DNA from: Gammaproteobacteria bacterium
Lineage (GTDB): Bacteria; Pseudomonadota; Gammaproteobacteria; Burkholderiales; Nitrosomonadaceae
Assembly: GCA_015709615.1 (NCBI GenBank)
Contig: CP054179.1
Coordinates: 2,294,001 to 2,358,000 of the forward strand
DNA: 64,000 nucleotides
Direction: 5' to 3'
Both the position numbers and the translations under genes were made by a program. The stretch's first letter is position 1. Each line of letters begins with the position of its first letter. Of the stretch, positions 42,353 to 51,184 are shown one piece after another. The notes under the pieces were generated by a model, which did no database searches, was not told the origin of the DNA, and saw only the letters and a program-made list of their open reading frames with translations.

Positions 42353-44011
42353 ATGATTACTAAAGAGCACAAAGAATTTCAAGACAGAATGCGCTCGCTG
42401 TTAGCGGCATTTGCGCAAGAATTACCGCAGCGCATCGGTGAAATTGAATCGCTATGGAGCAGGCTGCGGGCTGAATGGGACACAAAAGCTTTGCAAGAAA
42501 TGCATCGTTCCGTGCATCATTTAGTGAGCAATGGCAAGACTTTCGGCTATCCGGAACTCAGTGCCGAAGCGCGCGTATTGGAGCAAACGCTGAAACACAT
42601 GCTGATGGAAACGATTGCGGCGGATGATGTGCTGGCAAACCGTATTTTGCAGCAGATCGATGCCTTGAAACGCGTTTCAAATGAACAGGCATCTACGCTG
42701 GCAAATGCGTCACTTGCTCATGACGAAAGCACATTTTTGCCGGATGCACCGGCGTCCAATCTGATCTTTGTCGTGGAAGCCGATACCGAAGCCGCGCAGG
42801 AGCTTGCGCTGCAACTGCGCTATTACGGTTATGAAGTGGAAGTATTCAATCATTTGGATAAATTCCGTGCCGCGATCCAGCATAGGCCGCATGCCATTAT
42901 CCTCATGGATGTCGAGTTTCCTGAAGATGAAATGGGCGGTATCCTGGTTATGGAGCGGATTCAGAAAGAACTGGCCCGCCCGGCCCGGGTGATTTTTATC
43001 TCGACGCACGACGACATGGCATACCGGCTGGGTGCGGTGCGCGCCGGCGGGGTGGCGTATTTCACCAAACCGATCAACTCCAGCGAACTGATCGATCAGC
43101 TGGATTTGATTACCGCGTCGCAAATTCAGGATCCGTTCCGGGTGCTGATCGTGGATGATAGCCCCACGATATTGTCGTACCATGCCACGATTCTGGAACA
43201 GGCCGGCATGCTGGTTAAAGCCGTGGCGGAGCCGTTGAAGCTGCTGGGAGCATTGAATGATTTCAATCCCGATCTGATTCTGATGGATTTGTATATGCCG
43301 GGTTGCAACGGCGTTGAATTGGCGCGAGTGATCCGGCAGATCGACGGTTTTCTGAGCACGCCGATCGTTTATCTGTCTTCCGAGAACGATTTCAACACAC
43401 AAGCGGAAGCCATGAGTTTGTGCGGCGACGATTTTCTGGTCAAGCCGATAGACGCCGTCCATTTGGTTTCGGCGGTGACGATGCGCGCCACGCGCGCGCG
43501 CTTTTTGCGTTCGTTGATGATCCATGACGGCTTGACCGGTCTGCTCAATCACACCGCCATCAAAGAGGAACTGGCGCGCGAGGTTATCCGCTCGAGCCGG
43601 TTGAATTCGCCGCTCTCGCTGGCGATGGTGGATATCGATTTCTTCAAGAAAGTCAACGATACCTACGGGCATGCCGCAGGCGATCGCGTGCTCAAGAGCT
43701 TGGCGCGGTTGTTGAAGCAGCGGTTGCGTGAAACGGATATCGTCGGACGTTACGGCGGGGAAGAATTCGCAGTGATCATGAACGATACCGATGCGGCGTC
43801 GGCGGCCAAAGTGATCGACGAGATCCGCACGGTTTTCTCGCGTTTGCTGCATCTGAGCCACGATGAAGAGTTTTCGGTCAATTTCAGTTGCGGGATTGCC
43901 GATCTCGCGCACTTTTCCGATGCCGTGAGCTTGAGCGAAGCGGCGGACAAAGCGCTTTATCAGGCGAAACAGCGCGGCCGCAACAAGGTGGTTGTGAATT
44001 CCGGGGACTAA
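42353..44011 (+). CDS. two-receiver diguanylate cyclase (Hpt-like, REC, REC, GGDEF)
   Basis: The product is 552 residues. An N-terminal helical bundle with HRSVHHLVSNGKTFGYPEL resembles a histidine phosphotransfer domain (His56, about residues 15-110). REC1 covers about 137-255, with Asp186 (ILMDVEFP) and Lys239 (YFTKP). REC2 covers about 262-380, with IVDDS, Asp312 (LMDLYMPG) and Lys364 (LVKP). The GGDEF domain (about 390-550) has an intact GRYGGEEF active site (468-472), so it should make c-di-GMP. A self-contained Hpt could pass phosphate to its own receivers. No kinase lies nearby. The PilZ protein at 35644 may sense its product. Confidence 0.9.
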   Translation: MITKEHKEFQDRMRSLLAAFAQELPQRIGEIESLWSRLRAEWDTKALQEMHRSVHHLVSNGKTFGYPELSAEARVLEQTLKHMLMETIAADDVLANRILQQIDALKRVSNEQASTLANASLAHDESTFLPDAPASNLIFVVEADTEAAQELALQLRYYGYEVEVFNHLDKFRAAIQHRPHAIILMDVEFPEDEMGGILVMERIQKELARPARVIFISTHDDMAYRLGAVRAGGVAYFTKPINSSELIDQLDLITASQIQDPFRVLIVDDSPTILSYHATILEQAGMLVKAVAEPLKLLGALNDFNPDLILMDLYMPGCNGVELARVIRQIDGFLSTPIVYLSSENDFNTQAEAMSLCGDDFLVKPIDAVHLVSAVTMRATRARFLRSLMIHDGLTGLLNHTAIKEELAREVIRSSRLNSPLSLAMVDIDFFKKVNDTYGHAAGDRVLKSLARLLKQRLRETDIVGRYGGEEFAVIMNDTDAASAAKVIDEIRTVFSRLLHLSHDEEFSVNFSCGIADLAHFSDAVSLSEAADKALYQAKQRGRNKVVVNSGD

Positions 44012-44022
44012 GTCGGCGTCTC

Positions 44023-45018
44023 TCAGCGATCGCCGCTGCGCGTGCGCAGCAGGCGCGGCGGATGAACTTCCGCATCAATGGTGAATTGTTTCTTGCTGAA
44101 AGCCACACGTGCTTGCACATCGGGATCGACGGCCTTGATCGCTTCGATGACCGCAACACGCGGCGCCAAGCCGGCACGATTCGCCACCTGGATGGCCAAC
44201 CCCGGACGGGCGTTGAGCTCAATGATCATCGGCCCCTGGTCTCTGTCCAGCACCAGATCGGCGCCCAGATACCCCAAGCCGGTCATCTCATAACAAGCGG
44301 CCGCCAATTGCAGCAGCTTGTCCCAATGCGGCACGATTAATTCGGCAAAAGTCTTGCGTGTGTCCGGATGGTGCGTGACCGATTCGCCGTACTGCACCGC
44401 GTGCAACGCGCGGCCTGTGGCAATGTCGATGCCGACCCCGACCGCGCCCTGATGCAAGTTGGCCTTGCCGTCGGAAGCATGGGTGGTCAGCCGCAGCATC
44501 GACATGATGGGGTAGCCGCGTAAAACGATGATGCGGATATCGGGAATGCCTTCGTAGCTGAAGTCGGAGAAAACCGGGTCGAGTTGAATCAGCGATTCGA
44601 TCATCACGGTATCGGGTTTGCCGCCCAGGCTATGCAAACCGCTCAGAATATTCGATACATGGCGTTCGATATCTGTCAGCTGCATGGCATCGCCACTGGG
44701 CTTGAAGTACAAGTTGTGATCGTGCTCGGTAATCACCAGAATGCCCTTGCCACCGCTGCCCTTGACCGGTTTGATGACGAACTGATCGTAGGGCCGGAGG
44801 ATTTCTTTCAGCAGCCGGACATCGTGCTGATACTGCACGGTGCCGAGCAGTTTGGGCACGGTGATTCCCGCTTTCTGCGCCAGCAGCTTGGTTTTTAACT
44901 TGTCGTCGACCAGCGGATATAAATGGCGCGGGTTATAGCGCGAGATCAAACCAAAATTTCTTTGGTTCATGCCGATGATGCCGAAACTGCGCAGTTTCTT
45001 AGCGCTTGCCAGCAACAT
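44023..45018 (-). CDS. RimK-like ATP-grasp ligase (alpha-L-glutamate ligase-like)
   Basis: The product is 331 residues. ATP-grasp elements are FVIKPVKGSGGKGILVI (Lys and glycine-rich loop), IRIIVLRGYPIMSMLRLTTH, LGADLVLDRDQGPMIIELNARPGLAIQVAN (metal-binding Glu/Asn). It resembles the alpha-L-glutamate ligase homologues found with an inactive transglutaminase-7TM protein and a retropepsin-like protease in one operon. The start overlaps the 7TM gene by 20 bases, which means tight coupling. It probably adds an amino acid to a peptide or protein in the cytoplasm; the substrate is unknown. Confidence 0.85.
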   Translation of the reverse strand: MLLASAKKLRSFGIIGMNQRNFGLISRYNPRHLYPLVDDKLKTKLLAQKAGITVPKLLGTVQYQHDVRLLKEILRPYDQFVIKPVKGSGGKGILVITEHDHNLYFKPSGDAMQLTDIERHVSNILSGLHSLGGKPDTVMIESLIQLDPVFSDFSYEGIPDIRIIVLRGYPIMSMLRLTTHASDGKANLHQGAVGVGIDIATGRALHAVQYGESVTHHPDTRKTFAELIVPHWDKLLQLAAACYEMTGLGYLGADLVLDRDQGPMIIELNARPGLAIQVANRAGLAPRVAVIEAIKAVDPDVQARVAFSKKQFTIDAEVHPPRLLRTRSGDR

Positions 45019-46549
45019 TGCGTCGTTCCAAGGCGTGGAAACGGTACAGCTCGGATAAGCGGTAACCGGTATATTGTCCGAGAATCAGGATCAGCGCCAG
45101 ATTAACCAGCATTAGCTCGGGAAAATTGAACGTTAAATATTCGATCGTGCGGTTGGTCATGAAGAGATAGGCGATCACCGCCGTCAACAAGCTGCCGCCG
45201 CCTTGAATGAACACTTCCCGCGGCCCGTCTTCTTCCCACAGCACCGACATGCGTTCGATGGTCCAGGACAGAATGATCATCGGGAAGAAAGTCACCGTCA
45301 TGGCCTGATCGAGTCCAAGTTTGTTACTGAGAATGCTAATGCTCGCCATGATGGCGATGACGACGATAATCACCGCCGAAATGCGCGCGACAAACAATAG
45401 ATTCAGGCGCGATAGGTAAGACCGGATCAATAACCCCGTACCCACCACGGTGAGAAAAATGACGATGCCGGTCAGCAATGTGGTTTGGATCAGCGCCATT
45501 GCAATCAGGATCGGCATGAACGTACCGGACGTGCGGAGGCCGATCAGCAAGCGCATGATCACCACGATCAGTGCGCCGATTGGCAACAGCAAGATCATTT
45601 TGAATGCGTTCTGCTGTTCGATCGGCAGGCTATAAATGGAAAAGTCGATAGTACCCGCTTGCTTGTTCATCTGGTCATGCACCACCAGATCGCGCGTGGA
45701 ATAGATATTGCGGATAATGGAAAAGGATATTTGCGAGTTCTTGCCGCCTACCACGTCGAGCAAGGATTGATCGCCGCGCTGCCAGACCAGGAATTTTTTC
45801 GGTTTGCCGCTTTTGCCGGTGTTCTGGTTGAACAGCAGCCATTCGTTCCCGATGTACACCTCCACGAAGTTGCTGAGCGACTGTCTGCGCCGCCCGTCTT
45901 CCAGATACAAGCCACGCACGATGCGCGCGCTGATACCCTCCAATGCCAGTAAATTGATGATCAAGTGGGTTTTGTAATCTTCGCTCGATTGCTCGTTGAT
46001 CAGCAGGCTCAGATTCTGGCTCGGTGCTTTGGAATTCAAAGTGGTGATCAGTTCGCGCGTAAAGATTTCGGTGTTGGCGGACCGGCTGCGCACCTGATCC
46101 AGCAATGTGGTCGCCGCGGTTTTAAGCACTTCGTCGAATTCCGGTTTTTCCAGTTCCGGCGGGAGATCCGCAGCAACGGGCGGGTGCGCGAGCCGGTCGA
46201 TTTCGTACATACTCAGCCGGTAATAAGCCGTTTGCGGCCCGGATGCGGTTCTTTTGCTCCACTGCGCGCGCCGCCCGGTGGGGGAAGTCATTTCGCTGAA
46301 GCCGTAGTCGGAAGAAGCGAAATCTTCTTCCATAAAAACAACCGTCGGTGTTTGCGGCGGCAGTGCGAAGGAAACAATGACAGGGTCGCCGCGCGCGACA
46401 AAATCGATACGCGCCTCGATGGTCCACAGCGATTTTTTGTCGTCCGGCGAGAGCGGAAATCCCAGCGCGAAATGCTTGTACAGAGTTAAACCGATGCCGA
46501 ACGCCAAGAGCAGGATAACGATGCTATAAAGTCTCAGTTTGGCGATCAT
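44999..46549 (-). CDS. inactive transglutaminase fused to seven transmembrane helices
   Basis: The product is 516 residues. One N-terminal helix (LYSIVILLLAFGIGLTLY) is followed by a large periplasmic part (about residues 25-285). Within it, the transglutaminase-like core lacks an obvious Cys-His-Asp triad (SKAPSQNLSLLINEQSSEDYKTHLIINLLALEGISARIVRG). Seven membrane helices follow from about residue 310 (ILLLPIGALIVVIMRLLIG onwards). This is the known 7TM-transglutaminase arrangement. It overlaps the retropepsin-like gene by 4 bases (ATGA) and the ATP-grasp gene by 20. It may sense or present a peptide or peptidoglycan fragment. Confidence 0.85.
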   Translation of the reverse strand: MIAKLRLYSIVILLLAFGIGLTLYKHFALGFPLSPDDKKSLWTIEARIDFVARGDPVIVSFALPPQTPTVVFMEEDFASSDYGFSEMTSPTGRRAQWSKRTASGPQTAYYRLSMYEIDRLAHPPVAADLPPELEKPEFDEVLKTAATTLLDQVRSRSANTEIFTRELITTLNSKAPSQNLSLLINEQSSEDYKTHLIINLLALEGISARIVRGLYLEDGRRRQSLSNFVEVYIGNEWLLFNQNTGKSGKPKKFLVWQRGDQSLLDVVGGKNSQISFSIIRNIYSTRDLVVHDQMNKQAGTIDFSIYSLPIEQQNAFKMILLLPIGALIVVIMRLLIGLRTSGTFMPILIAMALIQTTLLTGIVIFLTVVGTGLLIRSYLSRLNLLFVARISAVIIVVIAIMASISILSNKLGLDQAMTVTFFPMIILSWTIERMSVLWEEDGPREVFIQGGGSLLTAVIAYLFMTNRTIEYLTFNFPELMLVNLALILILGQYTGYRLSELYRFHALERRNVAGKR

Positions 46550-47307
46550 TGTTTTACCGCCGCTTCCGGACTGTCGCTGTTAGCCGGGGTGGCCTTTTTG
46601 CTGACATCGACAACCGCCAGATCTTGCAGCAGGTTGCGCCCGATCAGCACTTGATGTTTGAAGCGGCTGCGGTTTTCCAAGGTGAAATTGATCTGTTCGT
46701 CGATATCGGCCAGCACGACGCGCAGTTTGACGACCGGGCGGCGCAGTGCTTCCCGGTCGCCCAATTCCTTGACGCGCACATGACCGCGCAAACGCCGCGT
46801 CAACTCGATTTTTTCACCGCTTTCCGGGTGGATCAGATTGAATTTCACGAACGGCTTGCCGTCCCGTTCAAACTCGACGATATCCAATGCATTCAGCGAC
46901 GATGTTTGCGCGCCGGTGTCGATGCGCGCGCTGAATTCCAGACCGGGCGGATCGAGATGGACGTTCTCGATAGCGCCCAATACGGTTTTGGAATCCACTT
47001 TCGTTGCCGATCCTTGCGCGGATGCTTCCGCGCCGGTAGTCTCGCACGCGCAGTTATCCGCTGCCGGGGTGTTCGTATCTTTTGCACGGGTGGAGTGCTG
47101 CTCCGCTTGGTCTTTCTCCAGCGATTTCTTCAGTTCGACCAGTTCGGCAAACAGCGTGACCAGTTCGGATTCGCGCGCATTGATGCGGGCTTCGCGCTCC
47201 GATAACGTATCCGCTTGCGGATTGCAGGCGGAAAGCATGAGGCAGGCGAGCGGCAGGATGGCGTATTGGCCGGTTGTTTCAGTAAAAAATAAAGCGATGT
47301 TTTTCAT
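46546..47307 (-). CDS. retropepsin-like (Zn_protease/RimB family) lipoprotein with coiled coil
   Basis: The product is 253 residues. Signal and lipobox LSAC (Cys28) anchor it in the envelope. A coiled coil follows (SEREARINARESELVTLF to ELKKSLEKDQAEQ, about 33-70), then a Ser/Thr-rich linker. The C-terminal domain, VLGAIENVHLDPPGLEFSAR to VDVSKK, has the retropepsin-like motif IDTGAQTSSLNA with the Asp. The family has been called ATP-dependent zinc protease but its fold is aspartic-protease-like. It is first in the three-gene operon with 7TM-transglutaminase and ATP-grasp partners. Catalysis is not established. Confidence 0.8.
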   Translation of the reverse strand: MKNIALFFTETTGQYAILPLACLMLSACNPQADTLSEREARINARESELVTLFAELVELKKSLEKDQAEQHSTRAKDTNTPAADNCACETTGAEASAQGSATKVDSKTVLGAIENVHLDPPGLEFSARIDTGAQTSSLNALDIVEFERDGKPFVKFNLIHPESGEKIELTRRLRGHVRVKELGDREALRRPVVKLRVVLADIDEQINFTLENRSRFKHQVLIGRNLLQDLAVVDVSKKATPANSDSPEAAVKQ

Positions 47308-47420
47308 AACAATGTCGTATTTGGGTGCTATTTCAGCGCGGCGTTTTTCTATGTGTTGGTTTTACCGCGGACTGACCGGATTGACCACCGAATAGGGGGC
47401 ATCCGGTAATTGAATTCGGG

Positions 47421-47819
47421 TTATTTTAGATGAATCGGCAGCGTTTGATTTTTGTACGTGCACGCATAACGGTGAATTTCCAGGCAATGCGACGTTACCG
47501 TGAATTGATAGCTGCCCGGTTTTTCATTGCGGGTATCGAACTTGAATTCAAACAGCCCGTTCTGATCACTCGGATACGATTGATCGGTTGCGGCCGATCC
47601 GTCCGGGCGGGTCAGTTTGAAGTTGAGCAAGACATCCGGCGCGGGTTGTTCGTTGTAATCTACCCGGCCGCGCAGCACAACGGTTTCGCCGATGGCGTAC
47701 TGCGTTTGCGGATCGATCAGCAACGGCTGCGAAATATGCGTGGCGAAAGCGTTTCCGGTAAATCCGGTTGCGATTATCAGCGCTGCCGTCAACAGCAGGC
47801 GTATTGTTTTAGTCATCAT
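47421..47819 (-). CDS. exported Ig-like domain protein
   Basis: The product is about 132 residues. The signal peptide (TIRLLLTAALIIATGFTGNAFA) is followed by one beta-sandwich domain (YAIGETVVLRGRVDYNEQPAP to YQFTVTSHCLEIHRYACTYKNQ), with repeated strand pairs of the bacterial Ig/CARDB type and a likely disulfide (Cys-x7-Cys in HCLEIHRYAC). No catalytic motif is present. ATG at 47819 or 47816 both fit. It lies 113 bases upstream of the retropepsin-like operon, so it may be its first gene or a separate gene. Confidence 0.65.
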   Translation of the reverse strand: MMTKTIRLLLTAALIIATGFTGNAFATHISQPLLIDPQTQYAIGETVVLRGRVDYNEQPAPDVLLNFKLTRPDGSAATDQSYPSDQNGLFEFKFDTRNEKPGSYQFTVTSHCLEIHRYACTYKNQTLPIHLK

Positions 47820-47898
47820 GATGAAGGGTGTCAATGCAGTAACGAGTTAAATGAATTATCTTATTATTGGGGCCGGAACCCGGTTCCGGAACTGAATA

Positions 47899-49659
47899 CT
47901 ATTTCTTGGGTACAAAAAGGTCGGTGATAGTTCCTTCCGCCATTTCGGCGGCAAACAGCACGGTTTCCGACAGCGTCGGATGCGGATGAATGGTCAGACT
48001 GAGATCCTGCATATCCGCGCCCATTTCCAATGCCAGCACCGTTTCGGCAATCAGTTCACCGGCGTTGATACCGGTCATGCCGGCGCCGAGTATCCGGCGC
48101 GTGGTATTATCCAGCAGCAGTTGCGTCAATCCTTCTTCCCGCGCCATCGAAATGGCGCGCCCGCTGGCAGCCCAAGGGAAGACGGCTTTTTCGTAATCGA
48201 TACCCTGTTTGATAGCCTCTTTCTCGGTCAATCCCATCCAAGCGATTTCCGGGTCGGTGTACGCGACTGACGGAATGGTGCGTGCATCGAAGGCTACTTT
48301 ATGACCGGCGATTACTTCGGCGGCCAGCTTGCCTTCGTACGTGGCTTTGTGCGCCAGCATCGGTTCACCGGCGATATCGCCGATGGCGAAGATATGCGGC
48401 AGATTGGTGCGCATCTGCTGATCCACCGTAATAAATCCGCGTTCGTTGACCTGAATACCGATTGCTTCGGCGCCAATTTCGCGCCCATTGGGACGGCGCC
48501 CAACCGCCAGCAGAATGCGATCATACGTTTGCGGCTGCGGTGCTTTGTCACCCTCGAAAGTAACGGTCAGTCCGGCTTCGGCGGCTTCGATTTTGGTCAC
48601 TTTGGTTTTCAGATAAATCGCTTCGTAGCGTTTGCCGATACGGCGGTGCAACGGTTTGACCAAGTCCGGATCGGCTCCCGGAATCAACTGATCCATCCAT
48701 TCCACCACGCTGATTTTGCTGCCCAGCGCGGAATAAACTGTGGCCATTTCCAGGCCGATGATGCCGCCACCGATAATCAGCATGCGTTGCGGCACATCGT
48801 TCAGCGCCAGCGCGCCGGTGGAGTCGATCAGACGCGGATCGTCATAAGGAAAACCGGGAATACGTGTGACGCTGGAACCGGCGGCGATGATGCAGTGCTC
48901 GAACGAAATTGTTTTCGAGCCTTCTGCTGTTTCGATCTGAATGCTGTGGTCTGTGACAAACTTTCCGTTGCCATGCACAACCTCGACTTTGCGCTGCTTG
49001 GCGAGCGCTTTCAGTCCCTTGGTCAGCTTGGCGATGACCGATTCTTTCCAGCCGCGCAACTTGTCGAGATCGACTTGCGGTTTGCCGAATACAATGCCGT
49101 GCGCTGCCGCTTCGTCTGCATCGGTGATGACTTTTGCCGCGTGCAGTAATGCTTTCGACGGAATGCAGCCGACATTCAGGCACACGCCGCCGAGTGTTGG
49201 GTAACGTTCGATCAAAATGACTTTCTTGCCCAGATCGGCCGCGCGGAAAGCGGCGGTATAACCGCCCGGTCCTGCGCCGAGCACTACGACATCGGCGTGC
49301 ATATCGCTTGGTCCGACGGGATGCGTGGGTGTAGCAGGTGCTGGGGTAATGGGTGCGGATGGCGCTTTCTCAGGCGCTGCGGCTGTTGTCTGGGTATGCG
49401 CCGTTTGCGTGGATTGCTCTGTGGTTGCCAACATCAGGATGACAGTTCCTTCCGATACCTTATCGCCGACTTTGACCTTAATGTCTTGCACCACTCCGGC
49501 TTGCGGCGCGGGCACTTCCAGCGAAGCTTTTTCGGTTTCCAGCGTGATGAGCGAAGTTTCCTTCTCAACCTTGTCACCGGGCGCAACGAGCACTTCGATG
49601 ACCGGAACATCCTTGAAATCGCCGATATCGGGAATTTTTATTTCAACAACTTGTGTCAT
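47899..49659 (-). CDS. lpdA: dihydrolipoyl dehydrogenase (E3) with N-terminal lipoyl domain
   Basis: The product is 586 residues. An N-terminal lipoyl domain (EIKIPDIGDFKDVPVIEVLV to LETEKASLEVPAP, lipoyl-Lys in TEKA) and an Ala/Pro/Thr linker (about 80-115) precede the FAD/NAD oxidoreductase. The latter has VVLGAGPGGYTAAFRAADLG, the redox disulfide GGVCLNVGCIPSK, and the C-terminal His-Glu dyad in HPHPTLSET. Betaproteobacterial pyruvate dehydrogenase complexes use this lipoyl-E3. It reoxidises dihydrolipoamide with NAD+. The partner genes aceE and aceF are not in the window. An inverted repeat CCGGAACC/GGTTCCGG lies 10-26 bases downstream of the stop, without a U run. Confidence 0.92.
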   Translation of the reverse strand: MTQVVEIKIPDIGDFKDVPVIEVLVAPGDKVEKETSLITLETEKASLEVPAPQAGVVQDIKVKVGDKVSEGTVILMLATTEQSTQTAHTQTTAAAPEKAPSAPITPAPATPTHPVGPSDMHADVVVLGAGPGGYTAAFRAADLGKKVILIERYPTLGGVCLNVGCIPSKALLHAAKVITDADEAAAHGIVFGKPQVDLDKLRGWKESVIAKLTKGLKALAKQRKVEVVHGNGKFVTDHSIQIETAEGSKTISFEHCIIAAGSSVTRIPGFPYDDPRLIDSTGALALNDVPQRMLIIGGGIIGLEMATVYSALGSKISVVEWMDQLIPGADPDLVKPLHRRIGKRYEAIYLKTKVTKIEAAEAGLTVTFEGDKAPQPQTYDRILLAVGRRPNGREIGAEAIGIQVNERGFITVDQQMRTNLPHIFAIGDIAGEPMLAHKATYEGKLAAEVIAGHKVAFDARTIPSVAYTDPEIAWMGLTEKEAIKQGIDYEKAVFPWAASGRAISMAREEGLTQLLLDNTTRRILGAGMTGINAGELIAETVLALEMGADMQDLSLTIHPHPTLSETVLFAAEMAEGTITDLFVPKK

Positions 49660-49718
49660 AACATCCCTTTGCTGAAATGAGTGTTGGTTTACGCGTTATC
49701 AAACCGGCGGGCAGCGGG

Positions 49719-50984
49719 TTACTGCCGCAGCTGGCCGTCGCCCAGCACGATAAATTTCTGGCTGGTCAATCCTTCCAGACCGACTGGGCCGCGCGCGTGG
49801 ATTTTGTCGGTCGAAATGCCGATTTCAGCACCCAGGCCGTATTCAAATCCATCGGCAAAGCGCGTGGTGGTATTCACCATTACCGAGCTGGAATCGACTT
49901 CGCGCAGAAAACGGCGTGCGCGCGTGTAATTTTCCGTGACGATCGCATCGGTGTGCTGCGAACCGTATTTCGTGATGTGATCGATCGCTTGATCCAGCCC
50001 GTCGACAACGCGGATGCTGAGAATCGGCGCGAGGTATTCCTCGTACCAATCCTGTTCAGTGGCTTCCTTGATTTGCGCAACGATGCTGCGCGCCGCCGTG
50101 TCGCCGCGCAGTTCAACGCCTTTATCGAAATAAATCTTGCTCAGCGCAGGCAGGATTTTCTCTGCGATACCAGCATGAATCAGCAACGTCTCCATCGTGT
50201 TGCAAGTGCCATAGCGCTGCGTTTTGGCGTTGTCGGCGATGCGGATCGCTTTGTCGAAATCCGCCTGATCGTCGATGTAGACATGACAAACACCGTCCAG
50301 ATGCTTGATCACCGGGATGCGCGCTTCGTTGGCGATGCGTTCGATCAGCCCCTTACCGCCGCGCGGCACGATGACATCGACATAATCCTTCATGGTGATC
50401 AACTCACCCACCGCGGCGCGATCGGTGGTTTCGATCACCTGCACCGCACTTTCCGGCAAACCGGCTGAACGCAAACCTTCCTTGACGCACGCGGCAATCG
50501 CCTGATTGCTGTGAATCGCCTCCGAACCGCCGCGCAAAATCGCCGCATTGCCCGCTTTCAGGCATAAACCGGCGGCATCGGCGGTCACATTCGGGCGCGC
50601 TTCGTAAATGATGCCGATGACACCGAGCGGCACGCGCATTTTCCCCACCTGAATGCCGGACGGGCGGTAATTCAATCCGCTGATCTCGCCCACCGGATCG
50701 GCCAGCGCGGCAATCTGCAACAATCCTTCCGCCATCGTCGCCACGCCCTTGGCCGACAACGTCAGACGGTCGATCATCGACGCCTCCAAACCTTTCGCGC
50801 GCGCGTTGTCCAGATCCTTGGCGTTGGCTGCCAGCAAAAGCGCTTCGTCGCGCCGGATGGCATCCGCCATCGCCGTCAGCGCGCGATTTTTCGCCGCTGT
50901 ATCCGCTTTTGCAACCAGCCGCGATGCCGCACGCGCTTCCTGTCCGACGGATTGCATGTAACTTTTGATGTCTGTGGTATTCAT
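49719..50984 (-). CDS. proA: gamma-glutamyl phosphate reductase (glutamate-5-semialdehyde dehydrogenase)
   Basis: ProA reduces glutamyl-5-phosphate with NADPH in the second step of proline synthesis. The start MNTTDIKSYMQSVGQEARAA at 50984 gives 421 residues, the usual length; an upstream in-frame Met at 51083 was rejected. The aldehyde-dehydrogenase fold has VPLGVIGIIYEARPNVTADA, catalytic Cys in YGTCNTMETLLIH, and the C-terminal GLEGLTSQKF signature. proB is not adjacent. Divergent genes flank it, so it appears monocistronic. Confidence 0.94.
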   Translation of the reverse strand: MNTTDIKSYMQSVGQEARAASRLVAKADTAAKNRALTAMADAIRRDEALLLAANAKDLDNARAKGLEASMIDRLTLSAKGVATMAEGLLQIAALADPVGEISGLNYRPSGIQVGKMRVPLGVIGIIYEARPNVTADAAGLCLKAGNAAILRGGSEAIHSNQAIAACVKEGLRSAGLPESAVQVIETTDRAAVGELITMKDYVDVIVPRGGKGLIERIANEARIPVIKHLDGVCHVYIDDQADFDKAIRIADNAKTQRYGTCNTMETLLIHAGIAEKILPALSKIYFDKGVELRGDTAARSIVAQIKEATEQDWYEEYLAPILSIRVVDGLDQAIDHITKYGSQHTDAIVTENYTRARRFLREVDSSSVMVNTTTRFADGFEYGLGAEIGISTDKIHARGPVGLEGLTSQKFIVLGDGQLRQ

Positions 50985-51184
50985 GGCTTTCGTTTGATAA
51001 GGATATGAATTTCCGGGTAGTGGGGCATTATAGTACAAGATAAGGGTTTTATAGCATGCTGCGGCAAGTAGGGTGAATGACAACTTTTTACTTTCTTCGC
51101 CATTCAGTCCCGATTCAGACAGATCGCACTACAGTGACCCCAACAGCAATTCGTGTGGAATGTACGACTGAAAGGAGAAGCAAA

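Noticed and set aside
42710..43912. 400-codon antisense frame opposite the GGDEF gene
   Set aside because: Open only because of codon bias on the real strand; His/Gln-rich nonsense composition.
47873..47889. rho-independent terminator of lpdA
   Set aside because: A perfect 8-bp inverted repeat exists, but no U run follows on the minus strand.
48301..49149. 282-codon antisense frame opposite lpdA
   Set aside because: Shadow of a gene with complete lipoyl and FAD motifs on the other strand.
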